A stretch of 64,000 nt of DNA. It comes from Mucilaginibacter sp. GTDB lineage: Bacteria; Bacteroidota; Bacteroidia; Sphingobacteriales; Sphingobacteriaceae. Below, piece after piece: positions 1 to 8,570 of the stretch. Below the pieces are notes generated by a model. That model was not told the origin of the DNA. It worked only from the letters and a program-made list of their open reading frames with translations, and made no database searches. Each line of letters starts with the position of its first letter. Positions within the stretch are counted from its first letter, which is position 1. A program made the position numbers and the translations under genes. Where the stretch lies: NCBI GenBank assembly GCA_030445275.1, contig JAUCSE010000081.1:1-64000 (forward strand). Direction: 5' to 3'.

Positions 1-2
1 CA

Positions 3-143
3 GGTTCCAGCTTTTTATCATTGGACGAAGACGGTACCGTTTGCTCGGCTGATTATTACCTGCGCTTAACCGGCGATGGCGGTAGAATGCTGAAAGGGCA
101 GATTGCCTTAACAGCAACGCGGCCAACCCATCCAACGCCTTAA
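3..143 (+). CDS. C-terminal end of an unidentified protein (cut by window start)
   Basis: An open frame runs from the window edge to a TAA at 141-143 and encodes about 46 residues, including a DEDGTVCSADYYLRL stretch and a Thr/Pro-rich end. The other two plus frames close early, and a hairpin terminator follows at 200-241, so this is probably the real 3' end of a gene. I do not recognise the family from this fragment. Confidence 0.5.
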   Translation, partial: GSSFLSLDEDGTVCSADYYLRLTGDGGRMLKGQIALTATRPTHPTP

Positions 144-199
144 TAAACAATGGATTATTTATAATCACAGGTGAAAATCTTTTAGTGTCAATTATATCT

Positions 200-241
200 A
201 ACTAAAGGCTAACTTTTAAAAGCTGGCCTTTAGTTATTTTT
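200..241 (+). terminator. Rho-independent terminator after the truncated first gene
   Basis: The arms AACTAAAGGC (200-209) and GCCTTTAGTT (226-235) are perfectly complementary and are followed by a T-run at 237-241. It separates the truncated upstream gene from the phosphodiesterase gene. Confidence 0.7.
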
Positions 242-342
242 CAAACGTTTGTGTAAAGTTTTGGTTATTGCCTAATCAACTTTACCCATGTTTAAGATTA
301 CCTTTATAAGCGGAAAAATTAAATGACCCGTAAAAGCACATC

Positions 343-1584
343 GTGAAATTTAGAATAATAACCACCATTGCTGCTCTGTTTTGCAGCCTTACTGTTCTCG
401 GGCAGCAAACAAAAAAAGTTGTATTTATTATTGCAGATGGTATACCTGCTGATGTAATTGAAAAACTGAATACACCTAACATTCAGAAAATGATTAAAGA
501 TGGTAGCTATACCCGAATGCATGTGGGAGGTAATAAATCAACGTATAGCGAAACACCAACCATTTCGGCTGTTGGCTATAATAGCTTGCTTACCGGTACG
601 TGGTTAAATAAACACAATGTTAATGGCAATGATATAAAAGCACCGAACTACCATTACAAAAATATTTTCCGGGTTTTTAAAGACCAGTTTCCGCAAAAAA
701 AGACCGCTATATTTTCGTCCTGGCTTGATAATCGTACCAAACTTGTAGAGGATCATTTGATAGCAAATGGAAAGCCGCTTTTAGATATTCATTTTGATGG
801 TTATGAGTTGGATACCGTGCATTTTTCGCATGATAATAAACATGCCTATATGCATCAGATTGATGAAAAGGTTATTGATGAGGCATCGCGTACTATAAAA
901 GATCAAAGCCCTGATCTGTCATGGATCTATCTGGAGTATACTGATGATATGGGCCATATGTATGGTGACAGTCCGCAATTTTATGATGCTGTGAAATTAA
1001 TGGATGCACAGGTTGGGAAAGTATTGAATGCAATAGCCTATCGTAAAAAGAAATATAAGGAAGATTGGTTATTAATTTTAACTACAGATCATGGCCGTTC
1101 TGAAAAAGACGGCAAGGGGCATGGTGGTCAGTCTGTAAGGCAACGCAGCACTTGGATGGCAAGTAATTATCCTCATCTTAACAACTATGCGCAATACTAC
1201 AATCCAGCAATAGTTGATATTTTTCCATCAATCGCCAATTTTATGGGAATGTCTATTCCAAAGGAGATTGCCCAGGAAATGGATGGTGTTCCGCTAATTG
1301 GTAAGGTATCTGTAGGTAACTTGGCTGTTAATTATTTTCAGGATCAATTAGATCTTACATGGAACGCTTTGCAGCCTACAGGTAAAGTAAAAGTATGGAT
1401 AAGCACTACCAATAATTTTAAGGAAGGTAACCCGGATAATTATCAAATGATGGGCGAATATCCACTTAATCAAAAGCATGCTTTGATTGATGTTAAAAAT
1501 CTGCCCTCATCATTTTATAAGGTAGTGCTAAGCGGTGCAGATAATTCCATTAATACCTGGATTGTCAAGGAGCCTGCAAAATAA
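343..1584 (+). CDS. Secreted type I phosphodiesterase/alkaline phosphatase superfamily protein
   Basis: This 413-residue protein has a signal peptide (about residues 1-20, ending LGQQ) and an alkaline-phosphatase-fold metal-binding pattern. The pattern is ADG at 31-33, a Thr-rich nucleophile segment (SETPT, 69-73), DDMGH (201-205), TDHG (248-251) and a further His at 260. Such residues bind two metal ions in nucleotide pyrophosphatase/phosphodiesterase and PglZ-like enzymes. It should hydrolyse phosphomono- or diesters in the periplasm, but the substrate cannot be read from the sequence. The start is a GTG at 343; no in-frame ATG lies close enough upstream, and the signal peptide begins there. 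The gene stands alone and converges with the RRM gene 22 bp downstream. Confidence 0.85.
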   Translation: MKFRIITTIAALFCSLTVLGQQTKKVVFIIADGIPADVIEKLNTPNIQKMIKDGSYTRMHVGGNKSTYSETPTISAVGYNSLLTGTWLNKHNVNGNDIKAPNYHYKNIFRVFKDQFPQKKTAIFSSWLDNRTKLVEDHLIANGKPLLDIHFDGYELDTVHFSHDNKHAYMHQIDEKVIDEASRTIKDQSPDLSWIYLEYTDDMGHMYGDSPQFYDAVKLMDAQVGKVLNAIAYRKKKYKEDWLLILTTDHGRSEKDGKGHGGQSVRQRSTWMASNYPHLNNYAQYYNPAIVDIFPSIANFMGMSIPKEIAQEMDGVPLIGKVSVGNLAVNYFQDQLDLTWNALQPTGKVKVWISTTNNFKEGNPDNYQMMGEYPLNQKHALIDVKNLPSSFYKVVLSGADNSINTWIVKEPAK

Positions 1585-1605
1585 AAGGCGGATACCTTCG
1601 TCTCA

Positions 1606-1965
1606 TTAAAATTGTTTTCTCGGGCGTTTTTTCTTATCCGTATTTGTTCTGTCAATTTTAGTATAATGGTGCTCTGTGCTTTTTGCCCAGGGTTTGGGAG
1701 TATATACTTTGGGTTTAGCAGCTGGTTTATCCTCAGTTTGTTTTACACTGAGAAACCGATCGCCCATTGGAGTGCCATCAAGTGCTTCTATTGATCGGTC
1801 AGCCCCGGCTTGATCGGTCATTTCCAGAAAGGCGTAACCTTTACATTGACGGGTTTTCTTGTCCCTCACTATCTTAATAGTACTTACTGTGCCATGTAAG
1901 TTGAATATCTTAACAAGTTCTATTTCTGATATATCCAGAGGAAAACCGCCGACAAATAATTTCAT
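1606..1965 (-). CDS. Small RRM-type RNA-binding protein
   Basis: The 119-residue protein holds one RNA recognition motif. RNP2 is LFVGGF at 3-8 and RNP1 is KGYAFLEM at 42-49, both with the aromatic residues that stack on RNA bases. The C-terminal 40 residues are basic and rich in Lys/Arg/Pro (ends KKKRPRKQF), typical of the glycine-poor tails of bacterial RRM proteins. In Bacteroidota and cyanobacteria these proteins are thought to be RNA chaperones or cold/stress-linked regulators. The gene is monocistronic and its upstream region is a long AT-rich spacer. Confidence 0.9.
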   Translation of the reverse strand: MKLFVGGFPLDISEIELVKIFNLHGTVSTIKIVRDKKTRQCKGYAFLEMTDQAGADRSIEALDGTPMGDRFLSVKQTEDKPAAKPKVYTPKPWAKSTEHHYTKIDRTNTDKKKRPRKQF

Positions 1966-2636
1966 GTTTAATGATGTTGCTTAATAGGTAAAGAACAAAT
2001 ATAAAAAATCGGCATTCATTTAATAGTGTTTTTTAGATTTCCTGATAAAAGTAATGAGTTTAAAAAATTTCTTTAAGCAGGATGCTTATTAAATAGTAAT
2101 TAAAATCCCTGGTCATTGTCTATTTTATATATCAGGCTCATATTGAAGTTATACTCAATATCATCATAAAATATTATGAAATAATAAAACAAAAAATTCT
2201 TTCTGTTTAGTATTATCTATTAATCTTAGTTTGTATTGTAAATACTTGATTACGATAGTATTTAAGTAGTCTTGCTATGTTCAAATATTCTTATCAATAA
2301 ATAAAAAAGAATAAACTGTGAGTTAATCGTATCGTTAAAATATTTTTTTATTGGTAATTATAATATTTTATTCGTAATCATACACTACAAAAGCACTACA
2401 GGTCTTGTGGTTAAGCCGTATTATGATATTTATAAGTCATTTATAATAAGATATTTATAAAATATTATATAGATTTACTTATATAAAATAGGCCCAAAAC
2501 CTTTTATCACATCTGCCATAATATCCTATTTGATATTCATAAGTATCGCAAATGCCTGTTAATCGGTCGGCTTTCATTGATCAAAATTCAACTAATAATT
2601 AATAGATATATAATTAACCACCTAACCACTTAACTT
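1966..2636. other. Long AT-rich intergenic region upstream of the chitinases
   Basis: This 671-bp stretch between divergent genes is very AT-rich and has no plausible coding frame. It must contain the promoters of the RRM gene (minus) and of the first chitinase (plus). I see no clear TTG-N20-TAnnTTTG pair or long palindrome. The end of the leader (ATTAACCAC followed by TTAACTT or ACCAATTT) is similar before both chitinase genes, which fits their origin by duplication. Confidence 0.5.
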
Positions 2637-4049
2637 ATGAAATTAAATTTTAACTCTTATCTCCTTGCGGGAGTATGTGCAGTATTATTTGCTTTATCAT
2701 CCTGTAAAAAGGATAACAGAGCCGATTTTGCATCTGCAAATGAAGCTGCTTCAAAAAACAATCAAACTACACATGCTGTAACCGCGGCCACATTTAAAGT
2801 AGTTGCCTATTTACCCAGCTGGGAGGGCGATGTAAATAGCGTGCAGTATAGTAAGCTAACACATATTATTTATGCTTTTCTTACTCCAAAAACTAATGGG
2901 GGATTAAATGCACTTGATAACGCATCAAAATTCACCAGTATGATATCTGCAGCGCATAATAACAATGTAAAGGCATTGATAGCTGTTGGCGGTGGCGGTG
3001 GGGGTGATGCTTTTCATACTATAGTGGCCAATGCAGGCCTACGCACCACTTTCGTTAATAATATGGTTAACTATGTGAACCAAAATAATGCCGATGGCGT
3101 GGATATTGATTGGGAGTTTCCAGCTGCGGGTACCGAAGCCAACAATTTCTTATTGATGATGCAGGAGCTGGCAACAGCCATGCACAATAACGGTAAGGTA
3201 TGTACTGCCGCTGTTATTTCAAATGGGGCTACTTATGTAGTAAGCGGACTGTTTAGTGCGCTTGACTGGCTAAACATTATGGACTATGATGACAATAACT
3301 TCCAGCATTCCACTTATCAATCAGCCGTTGATTGCTTAAATTACTGGAGCGGCCGAGGACTACCTCTTGAAAAAACTGTTTTAGGTGTGCCTTTTTATGC
3401 CCGCGACAACAGGGTTGATTACGGCACATTAAATTACAATGATGTATTAGCCCAGGGAGGCAGCCCTAATTCAGATACATTTCAAAACTATGGCTATAAT
3501 GGTATCCCTACTATAAAAAACAAAACCAACCTGGCTTTTGATAGGGGAATAGGTGGTATGATGATATGGGAACTGGCCGGTGATGCCACTGGTGCTAACT
3601 CCCTATTATCTGCTATTAACCAAATAATAGTCGCGCATGGCGGCACCACTCCTCCAACAGGTAGTAATCCTCCTATTGGTACAGTAATATCACTTAAAGG
3701 CTTTAATAATGCTTATGTAAGCGGTGAAAATGGTACTACGGCGATGACCTGTACCCGTACTACTGCCGGCGACACGGAACATTTTACCGTAATTGATGCA
3801 GGCGGCGGCAAAATATCATTACGCAGCAAGGGCAAATTTGTTTCATCAGAGAACGGAACCCAGGCTATTACCTGTACCCGTACTACCGCAAGCGACTGGG
3901 AAAAGTTTGACTGGATAACAACTGCCGATGGTAAGGTAACCTTACGTGGCAACAACGGCCTGTTTATTAGCAGCGAAAATGGGACAAAGGCTATGACCTG
4001 TACCCGTACCACAGCTTCGGGCTGGGAATCCTTTACTGTAGGTCAATAA
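2637..4049 (+). CDS. GH18 chitinase-like lipoprotein with fascin-type C-terminal module
   Basis: The 470-residue protein has a lipoprotein signal (lipobox LSSC, Cys23), then a glycoside hydrolase family 18 barrel. The family signature DGVDIDWE lies at 153-160, with Glu160 as the expected acid catalyst. The barrel opens with VVAYLPSW and closes with MMIWELAGD. After a TPPTGSNPPIG linker, residues about 343-470 form a beta-trefoil/fascin-like module of three subrepeats built on ENGT-AMTCTRTTA. GH18 enzymes cleave chitin or related GlcNAc glycans, and the module is probably for carbohydrate binding. The usual SxGG substrate motif reads AVGG here, followed by an unusual run of glycines. It is followed 73 bp downstream by a paralogue. 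Confidence 0.9.
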   Translation: MKLNFNSYLLAGVCAVLFALSSCKKDNRADFASANEAASKNNQTTHAVTAATFKVVAYLPSWEGDVNSVQYSKLTHIIYAFLTPKTNGGLNALDNASKFTSMISAAHNNNVKALIAVGGGGGGDAFHTIVANAGLRTTFVNNMVNYVNQNNADGVDIDWEFPAAGTEANNFLLMMQELATAMHNNGKVCTAAVISNGATYVVSGLFSALDWLNIMDYDDNNFQHSTYQSAVDCLNYWSGRGLPLEKTVLGVPFYARDNRVDYGTLNYNDVLAQGGSPNSDTFQNYGYNGIPTIKNKTNLAFDRGIGGMMIWELAGDATGANSLLSAINQIIVAHGGTTPPTGSNPPIGTVISLKGFNNAYVSGENGTTAMTCTRTTAGDTEHFTVIDAGGGKISLRSKGKFVSSENGTQAITCTRTTASDWEKFDWITTADGKVTLRGNNGLFISSENGTKAMTCTRTTASGWESFTVGQ

Positions 4050-4122
4050 CTATTGTATTGATGGCAATTAACTAATTAACCAACCAATCAACTAATATAT
4101 CATTAACCACTAAAACCAATTT

Positions 4123-5517
4123 ATGAAAACAAATTTAAATTCCTTCCTGCTATCCTGTGTAGCAGTGGCGCTTTTAGGGCTCTCATCTTGTCGGAAAGAC
4201 AATGGCATTTCACCCGCCGCACCAAACAATCCTTCGCCCGATAATTCCAGGTCCTTAGGAACATCAGCCATTCCCGCGGGCTTTAAGGTAGTTGGCTATC
4301 TGCCAAGCTGGGCCGGTGATGTTAACCAGGTTCAATACTCTAAACTAACCCATATTAACTACGCGTTTGTGATACCAACTTCATCAGGTGGTTTAGGCGC
4401 TATTGACAATGTTTCAAAACTACAAAGCCTGGTATCAACCGCTCATGCAAATGGGGTAAAGGTGTCCATATCAATAGGTGGCTGGAATAATGGCGACGAC
4501 AGTGCTTTTGAGTCGTTGGCCGCAAATTCTGGTTCACGTACAAATTTTGTTAATAATATTATCAATATGGTTAATCAATACAATCTTGATGGGGCCGATA
4601 TTGATTGGGAATATCCTGATGACGGTGGTTCATCAAATAATTATTCGGCTTTAATGTCATCATTGAGCACTGCTTTGCATAATCAGGGTAAGCTGTTAAC
4701 CGCAGCGGTTGTATCTGATGGGGGTTCATCTATCAATGCAAATGTTTTTGGTTATGTTGATTTTTTAAACCTGATGGCTTATGACGGCGAAGGCTCAAAT
4801 CACTCACCTTACTCGTTAGCTCAAACATCACTCAACTACTGGATTGGCAGAGGCTTACCCAAAGCTAAAGCCATATTAGGTGTGCCTTTTTATGGCAGGG
4901 AACCATATACTTCTTACAAAGATATAATTGCCGGCGGTGGCAGCCCTAACTCAGATACCTGGAATGGTATAGGCTACAACGGCATCCCTACTATTAAAAG
5001 TAAAACCACATTGGCTGTTAACCAAGGTGGTGGTATCATGATATGGGAATTATCACAAGATGCTACGGGAGCCAATTCTCTGCTTTCGGCTATTTATACG
5101 CAGCTGTCAGGCACTACTCCTCCAACAGGTAGTAATCCTCCTATTGGCAGTGTAATATCACTTAAAGGCTTTAATAACGCCTATGTAAGCGGCGAAAATG
5201 GTACTGTGGCTATGACCTGTACCCGTACTACTGCTGGCGACACAGAGCATTTTACCGTAATTGACGCAGGTGGTGGTAAAATATCATTACGCAGCAAGGG
5301 TAAATTCGTTTCATCTGAGAACGGAACCCAGGCCATTACTTGTAGCCGTACTGTTGCAAGCGATTGGGAAAAATTTGACTGGATAACAACTCCCGATGGT
5401 AAAGTTACGCTTCGTGGTAACAACGGCCTGTTTATCAGCAGTGAAAATGGTACGAAGGCCATGACTTGTACGCGCGCCACAGCATCAGGCTGGGAATCAT
5501 TTACTGTAGGGCAATAA
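4123..5517 (+). CDS. GH18 chitinase-like lipoprotein, tandem paralogue
   Basis: The 464-residue protein has the same architecture as its upstream neighbour: lipobox LSSC (Cys23), GH18 barrel with SISIGGW (SxGG motif intact) and DGADIDWE at 156-163 (Glu163 acid catalyst), linker, and fascin-like module. The C-terminal 130 residues differ from the paralogue at only about six positions, while the catalytic barrels have diverged much more. This suggests duplication followed by module conversion or specialisation of the barrels. Both are probably co-transcribed and exported to the cell surface or periplasm to degrade chitin. A strong terminator follows. Confidence 0.9.
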   Translation: MKTNLNSFLLSCVAVALLGLSSCRKDNGISPAAPNNPSPDNSRSLGTSAIPAGFKVVGYLPSWAGDVNQVQYSKLTHINYAFVIPTSSGGLGAIDNVSKLQSLVSTAHANGVKVSISIGGWNNGDDSAFESLAANSGSRTNFVNNIINMVNQYNLDGADIDWEYPDDGGSSNNYSALMSSLSTALHNQGKLLTAAVVSDGGSSINANVFGYVDFLNLMAYDGEGSNHSPYSLAQTSLNYWIGRGLPKAKAILGVPFYGREPYTSYKDIIAGGGSPNSDTWNGIGYNGIPTIKSKTTLAVNQGGGIMIWELSQDATGANSLLSAIYTQLSGTTPPTGSNPPIGSVISLKGFNNAYVSGENGTVAMTCTRTTAGDTEHFTVIDAGGGKISLRSKGKFVSSENGTQAITCSRTVASDWEKFDWITTPDGKVTLRGNNGLFISSENGTKAMTCTRATASGWESFTVGQ

Positions 5518-5537
5518 ACTTAGTTTATACAGCCTAT

Positions 5538-5577
5538 CAACAGCCGGTGCAACAACATGTACCGGCTGTTGTCTTTT
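5538..5577 (+). terminator. Rho-independent terminator of the chitinase pair
   Basis: The 11-bp arms CAACAGCCGGT (5538-5548) and ACCGGCTGTTG (5561-5571) pair perfectly and are followed by TCTTTT. This ends the chitinase transcription unit before the DeoR gene. Confidence 0.9.
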
Positions 5578-5587
5578 GTATGTTTTT

Positions 5588-5625
5588 TATATCAAAATAT
5601 CTGTTATCCATTACATTTTGATATA
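5588..5625. promoter_or_regulatory. Inverted repeat upstream of DeoR gene (candidate operator)
   Basis: Perfect 11-bp arms TATATCAAAAT (5588-5598) and ATTTTGATATA (5615-5625) are separated by 16 bp and lie 43 bp before the DeoR start codon. DeoR-family proteins usually repress their own operon, so autoregulation is the likely role. The spacer is too long and AT-rich for a terminator. Confidence 0.5.
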
Positions 5626-5668
5626 ATTACAAGTAAATTAAGGCCATTAAACCCGCGGGTAATAAGTT

Positions 5669-6412
5669 ATGCTAAAAGAAGAAAGACAAAATTTCATAAT
5701 GAAGCAGATCAATCTGCATAACAAAGTATTATCATCTGATTTGTCAGTTAAATTAAATGTATCTGAAGACACGATAAGGCGGGATTTAAATGAGTTAGCC
5801 GGCAATGCCCAGGTAAAAAAAGTGTACGGTGGGGCCATGTCAAAATCATTCTCACACATGGCCGGGGTGACCGAAATTTATGCCAAAGAGGCAAAGAAAG
5901 CGATAGCTAAAAAGGCTTTAACACTTATTAATGACGGGATGGTTGTGCTTTTAGGTGGCGGCACTACTATCATTGAAATGAGCAGATTAGTGCCCAAAAA
6001 TCTGCATTGCACATTTTTTACCATAAGCCCATTAGTAGCTATGGAGCTTATAGAATATTCAGATTGCGAGGTTATATTACTGGGTGGTAGCTTGTTACCC
6101 AACTCATATATAGTTACCGGCTCTATGGTTATTAATCAACTGGCTGATATCAAAGTTGATCTTTGTTTTTTAGGAGCCAATGCAATCTCCATTGAAAATG
6201 GCGTTACTGATTCTGACTGGGAGGTTGTACAACTTAAAAAGGCCATGATTAAATCGGCCAATAAAATGGCGATTGTTAGCATTGCCGAAAAACTAAATTC
6301 GGTTGAAAAAATGAAGGTATGTAACGTAAACGCTATCAGTTATTTAATTACTGATATTGACCCAACCGAAGAGGCCTTATCTGCTTATGTAAAAGTTTTG
6401 AATGTGCTTTAA
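5669..6412 (+). CDS. DeoR/GlpR-family transcriptional regulator
   Basis: The 247-residue protein has the N-terminal DeoR winged helix (residues about 5-57, with SVKLNVSEDTIRRDLNEL as the recognition region) and the C-terminal DeoRC sugar-phosphate sensor. The sensor shows LLGGGTT at about 93-99, a LGGSLLPNSY segment and the LGANAIS...GVTDSD region. These regulators are normally repressors released by a phosphorylated sugar. It heads a three-gene unit with a phosphodiester glycosidase-like protein (24 bp downstream) and a DUF2264 protein, so it probably senses a sugar phosphate produced by that pathway. An inverted repeat at 5588-5625 is a candidate operator. Confidence 0.9.
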   Translation: MLKEERQNFIMKQINLHNKVLSSDLSVKLNVSEDTIRRDLNELAGNAQVKKVYGGAMSKSFSHMAGVTEIYAKEAKKAIAKKALTLINDGMVVLLGGGTTIIEMSRLVPKNLHCTFFTISPLVAMELIEYSDCEVILLGGSLLPNSYIVTGSMVINQLADIKVDLCFLGANAISIENGVTDSDWEVVQLKKAMIKSANKMAIVSIAEKLNSVEKMKVCNVNAISYLITDIDPTEEALSAYVKVLNVL

Positions 6413-6436
6413 TTCGATTTAAACCCTATCAATAGT

Positions 6437-7285
6437 ATGCGTATACTCACGGTATTTCTGATGTTTTTATTCAACACAAGCATTGTACTTGCCCAATCTG
6501 ATTCGGTAAACTTTAAAAGAGCTGAGCAGGAAACAAAACGTATAGCCCCGGGAATTAAATTGAGACAGGTATGTTTCAGGGGTAAATCTCTATTTAAATC
6601 CAATCAGTTTATATCTATTTTAGAAATTAAGCCCTGGCGCAAAAACAAACTCAATATTGCTTACGAAGCCAAAATAAAAAGAGTTACCGATGATTTTGGT
6701 ATTCAAAACCAGGCACTTGCTGCTATCAACGGAACTTTTTTCGATGTAAAAAATGGCGGATCTGTTGATTTTATCAGGGTAGGTGGCCAAATAATAAATG
6801 AAAACCGTCTGGAAAAGAATAACACCAGGGCGGGGCATCAGCGGGCAGCTCTGGTAATGAAGGATGGCGAGTTGCGTATCAACGGATGGGACGGCAGCTC
6901 GGATTGGGAACAAAAGCTGGATGGTCAGGACGTGATGTTAACGGGGCCATTGTTGTTGCATAATGATCAACAGGTTAAAATTGATTCCAACAGTTTTAGT
7001 GTTACCAGGCACCCCAGGTCGGCCATCGCCATAACTGATAATAACAGGATATTAATGATCACTGTTGATGGCAGGGATGCGAATTCGGCTGGAATGAGTT
7101 TGTTTGAATTGAGCAAGATACTGCATTGGTTGCATTGCAAGGATGGGGTGAATTTAGATGGAGGAGGATCAACAACCTTGTGGGTGAAAAACAAAGGGGT
7201 AGTGAATTATCCTTCTGACAATGGCAAGTGGGATCATCAGGGTGAGCGCAAAGTAGCGAACGTGATATTGGTTAAAAGAAACTAA
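6437..7285 (+). CDS. Secreted phosphodiester glycosidase family protein (NAGPA/DUF2233 domain)
   Basis: The 282-residue protein starts with a signal peptide (1-20, ending VLAQ) and carries the NAGPA domain hallmarks NGTFFD (98-103), RHPRSAI (191-197) and NLDGGGSTT (239-247). The family is named for the human enzyme that removes GlcNAc from GlcNAc-1-P-6-Man diesters. Bacterial members include enzymes acting on exopolysaccharide and cell-wall phosphodiesters. It should act in the periplasm on a sugar phosphodiester, but the substrate is unknown. It lies in a likely operon between a DeoR regulator and a DUF2264 protein. Confidence 0.85.
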   Translation: MRILTVFLMFLFNTSIVLAQSDSVNFKRAEQETKRIAPGIKLRQVCFRGKSLFKSNQFISILEIKPWRKNKLNIAYEAKIKRVTDDFGIQNQALAAINGTFFDVKNGGSVDFIRVGGQIINENRLEKNNTRAGHQRAALVMKDGELRINGWDGSSDWEQKLDGQDVMLTGPLLLHNDQQVKIDSNSFSVTRHPRSAIAITDNNRILMITVDGRDANSAGMSLFELSKILHWLHCKDGVNLDGGGSTTLWVKNKGVVNYPSDNGKWDHQGERKVANVILVKRN

Positions 7286-7300
7286 GACATAATTTATTGA

Positions 7301-7324
7301 GATATAATAAGCTATTTTTATATC
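7301..7324. promoter_or_regulatory. Short inverted repeat before the DUF2264 gene
   Basis: GATATAA (7301-7307) and TTATATC (7318-7324) form a 7-bp inverted repeat between the phosphodiester glycosidase and DUF2264 genes. It shares the TATATC/GATATA half-site with the repeat upstream of the DeoR gene, so it may be a second operator. It is short and AT-rich and could be chance. Confidence 0.25.
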
Positions 7325-7342
7325 CCAATTGAACAATCTATA

Positions 7343-8569
7343 ATGCAAAACAAATTTCTCTGCTTGATATCAGCGCTGTTTTTGTCATTAACAATAATGG
7401 CCCAACCTTCATCAAATAATAATGCAGGCATAAAAGAACGGGAATACCTGGTTAAATCCCTAGCACGTATTGCTGATCCTGTATTAATTGCCCTTAGTAA
7501 AAATAAGCTTAAACAAAAAATGCCAGTTGAAGCCAAAACCAATGATCGTAAAAGCTATACCTATCTGGAGGCATTTGGCCGTTTACTGGCTGGCATGGCC
7601 CCCTGGTTGGAGTTAGGCCCAGATCAAACCGTAGAAGGTTCACTTAGAATAAAGTATATAGAACTGGCCCGGATTGGACTTCACAACGCTACTGATCCGA
7701 ATGCGCCTGATTTTATGAATTTTAATAAGGGCGGCCAACCCGTGGTGGATGCCGCTTTTTTAGCTCAGGCTCTGTTGCGTGCGCCGCATCAATTATGGGA
7801 CCCATTAGATGATCAAACTAAAGCAAACATAATTACCGCCTTCAAATCATCGCGGGTTATTACGCCAGGTTACAATAATTGGCTGTTATTTAGCGCCACT
7901 ATTGAGGCAGCATTATTAAAATTTGATCATTATGGTGATAGAATGCGTATGGATTATGCCATTAAACAGCACCAGTTATGGTATAAAGGGGATGGTATTT
8001 ATGGCGATGGCCCAACTTTTCATTGGGATTATTATAATAGTTTTGTTATTCAACCCATGCTGTTAGATGTATTGCAAACGATAAAAGAGGCCGATAACGA
8101 TCAAAAGTCGAATACTTACGAAGCTGCGTTGAAGCATGCACAACGTTATGCCGAAATTCAGGAAAGATTGATATCGCCCGAAGGTACCTATCCGCCAATA
8201 GGCCGTTCATTGGCTTATCGCTTTGGCGCTTTTCAGCTGTTATCAAAAGTAGCGTTAATACATGCGCTGCCTGATCATATAAAGCCACAACAGGTAAGGG
8301 CGGCTTTATATACCGTGATCAAAAGACAACTGGAAGCTCCCGGAACTTTTGATGATAAAGGCTGGTTACAGATCGGACTTTATGGCCATCAACCTGGTAT
8401 TGGCGAGGGGTACATATCAACCGGCAGTCTTTATCTTTGTTCCGAAGCTTTCCTTATTTTAGGGTTACCGGTATCAGATGAGCTATGGCAAAAAGCTGAC
8501 GAGGACTGGACCTCCAAAAAAATATGGAAAGGGGAGGATATTAGTACAGATCATGCTATTGGAAATTAG
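7343..8569 (+). CDS. Secreted DUF2264 domain-containing protein
   Basis: The 408-residue protein has a signal peptide (about 1-20, TIMAQ) followed by a DUF2264 domain. This is recognised by the conserved sequence EAFGRLLAGMAPWLELG near residue 80, the HQLWDPLDDQ and YGDGPTFHWDYYNSFVIQPM segments and the C-terminal GLYGHQPGIGEGYISTGSLY. The domain has an alpha/alpha-barrel look and occurs in polysaccharide-utilisation loci, often beside polysaccharide lyases or hydrolases; its activity is not established to my knowledge. It is the last gene of the DeoR unit and converges with the SDR gene with a single base between the stop codons. Confidence 0.85.
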   Translation: MQNKFLCLISALFLSLTIMAQPSSNNNAGIKEREYLVKSLARIADPVLIALSKNKLKQKMPVEAKTNDRKSYTYLEAFGRLLAGMAPWLELGPDQTVEGSLRIKYIELARIGLHNATDPNAPDFMNFNKGGQPVVDAAFLAQALLRAPHQLWDPLDDQTKANIITAFKSSRVITPGYNNWLLFSATIEAALLKFDHYGDRMRMDYAIKQHQLWYKGDGIYGDGPTFHWDYYNSFVIQPMLLDVLQTIKEADNDQKSNTYEAALKHAQRYAEIQERLISPEGTYPPIGRSLAYRFGAFQLLSKVALIHALPDHIKPQQVRAALYTVIKRQLEAPGTFDDKGWLQIGLYGHQPGIGEGYISTGSLYLCSEAFLILGLPVSDELWQKADEDWTSKKIWKGEDISTDHAIGN

Positions 8570-8570
8570 A

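Noticed and set aside
3713..5480. Two similar 99-residue minus-strand frames (3713-4012 and 5181-5480)
   Set aside because: They lie fully antisense to the duplicated fascin-like modules, and their similarity comes from the duplicated sense sequence.
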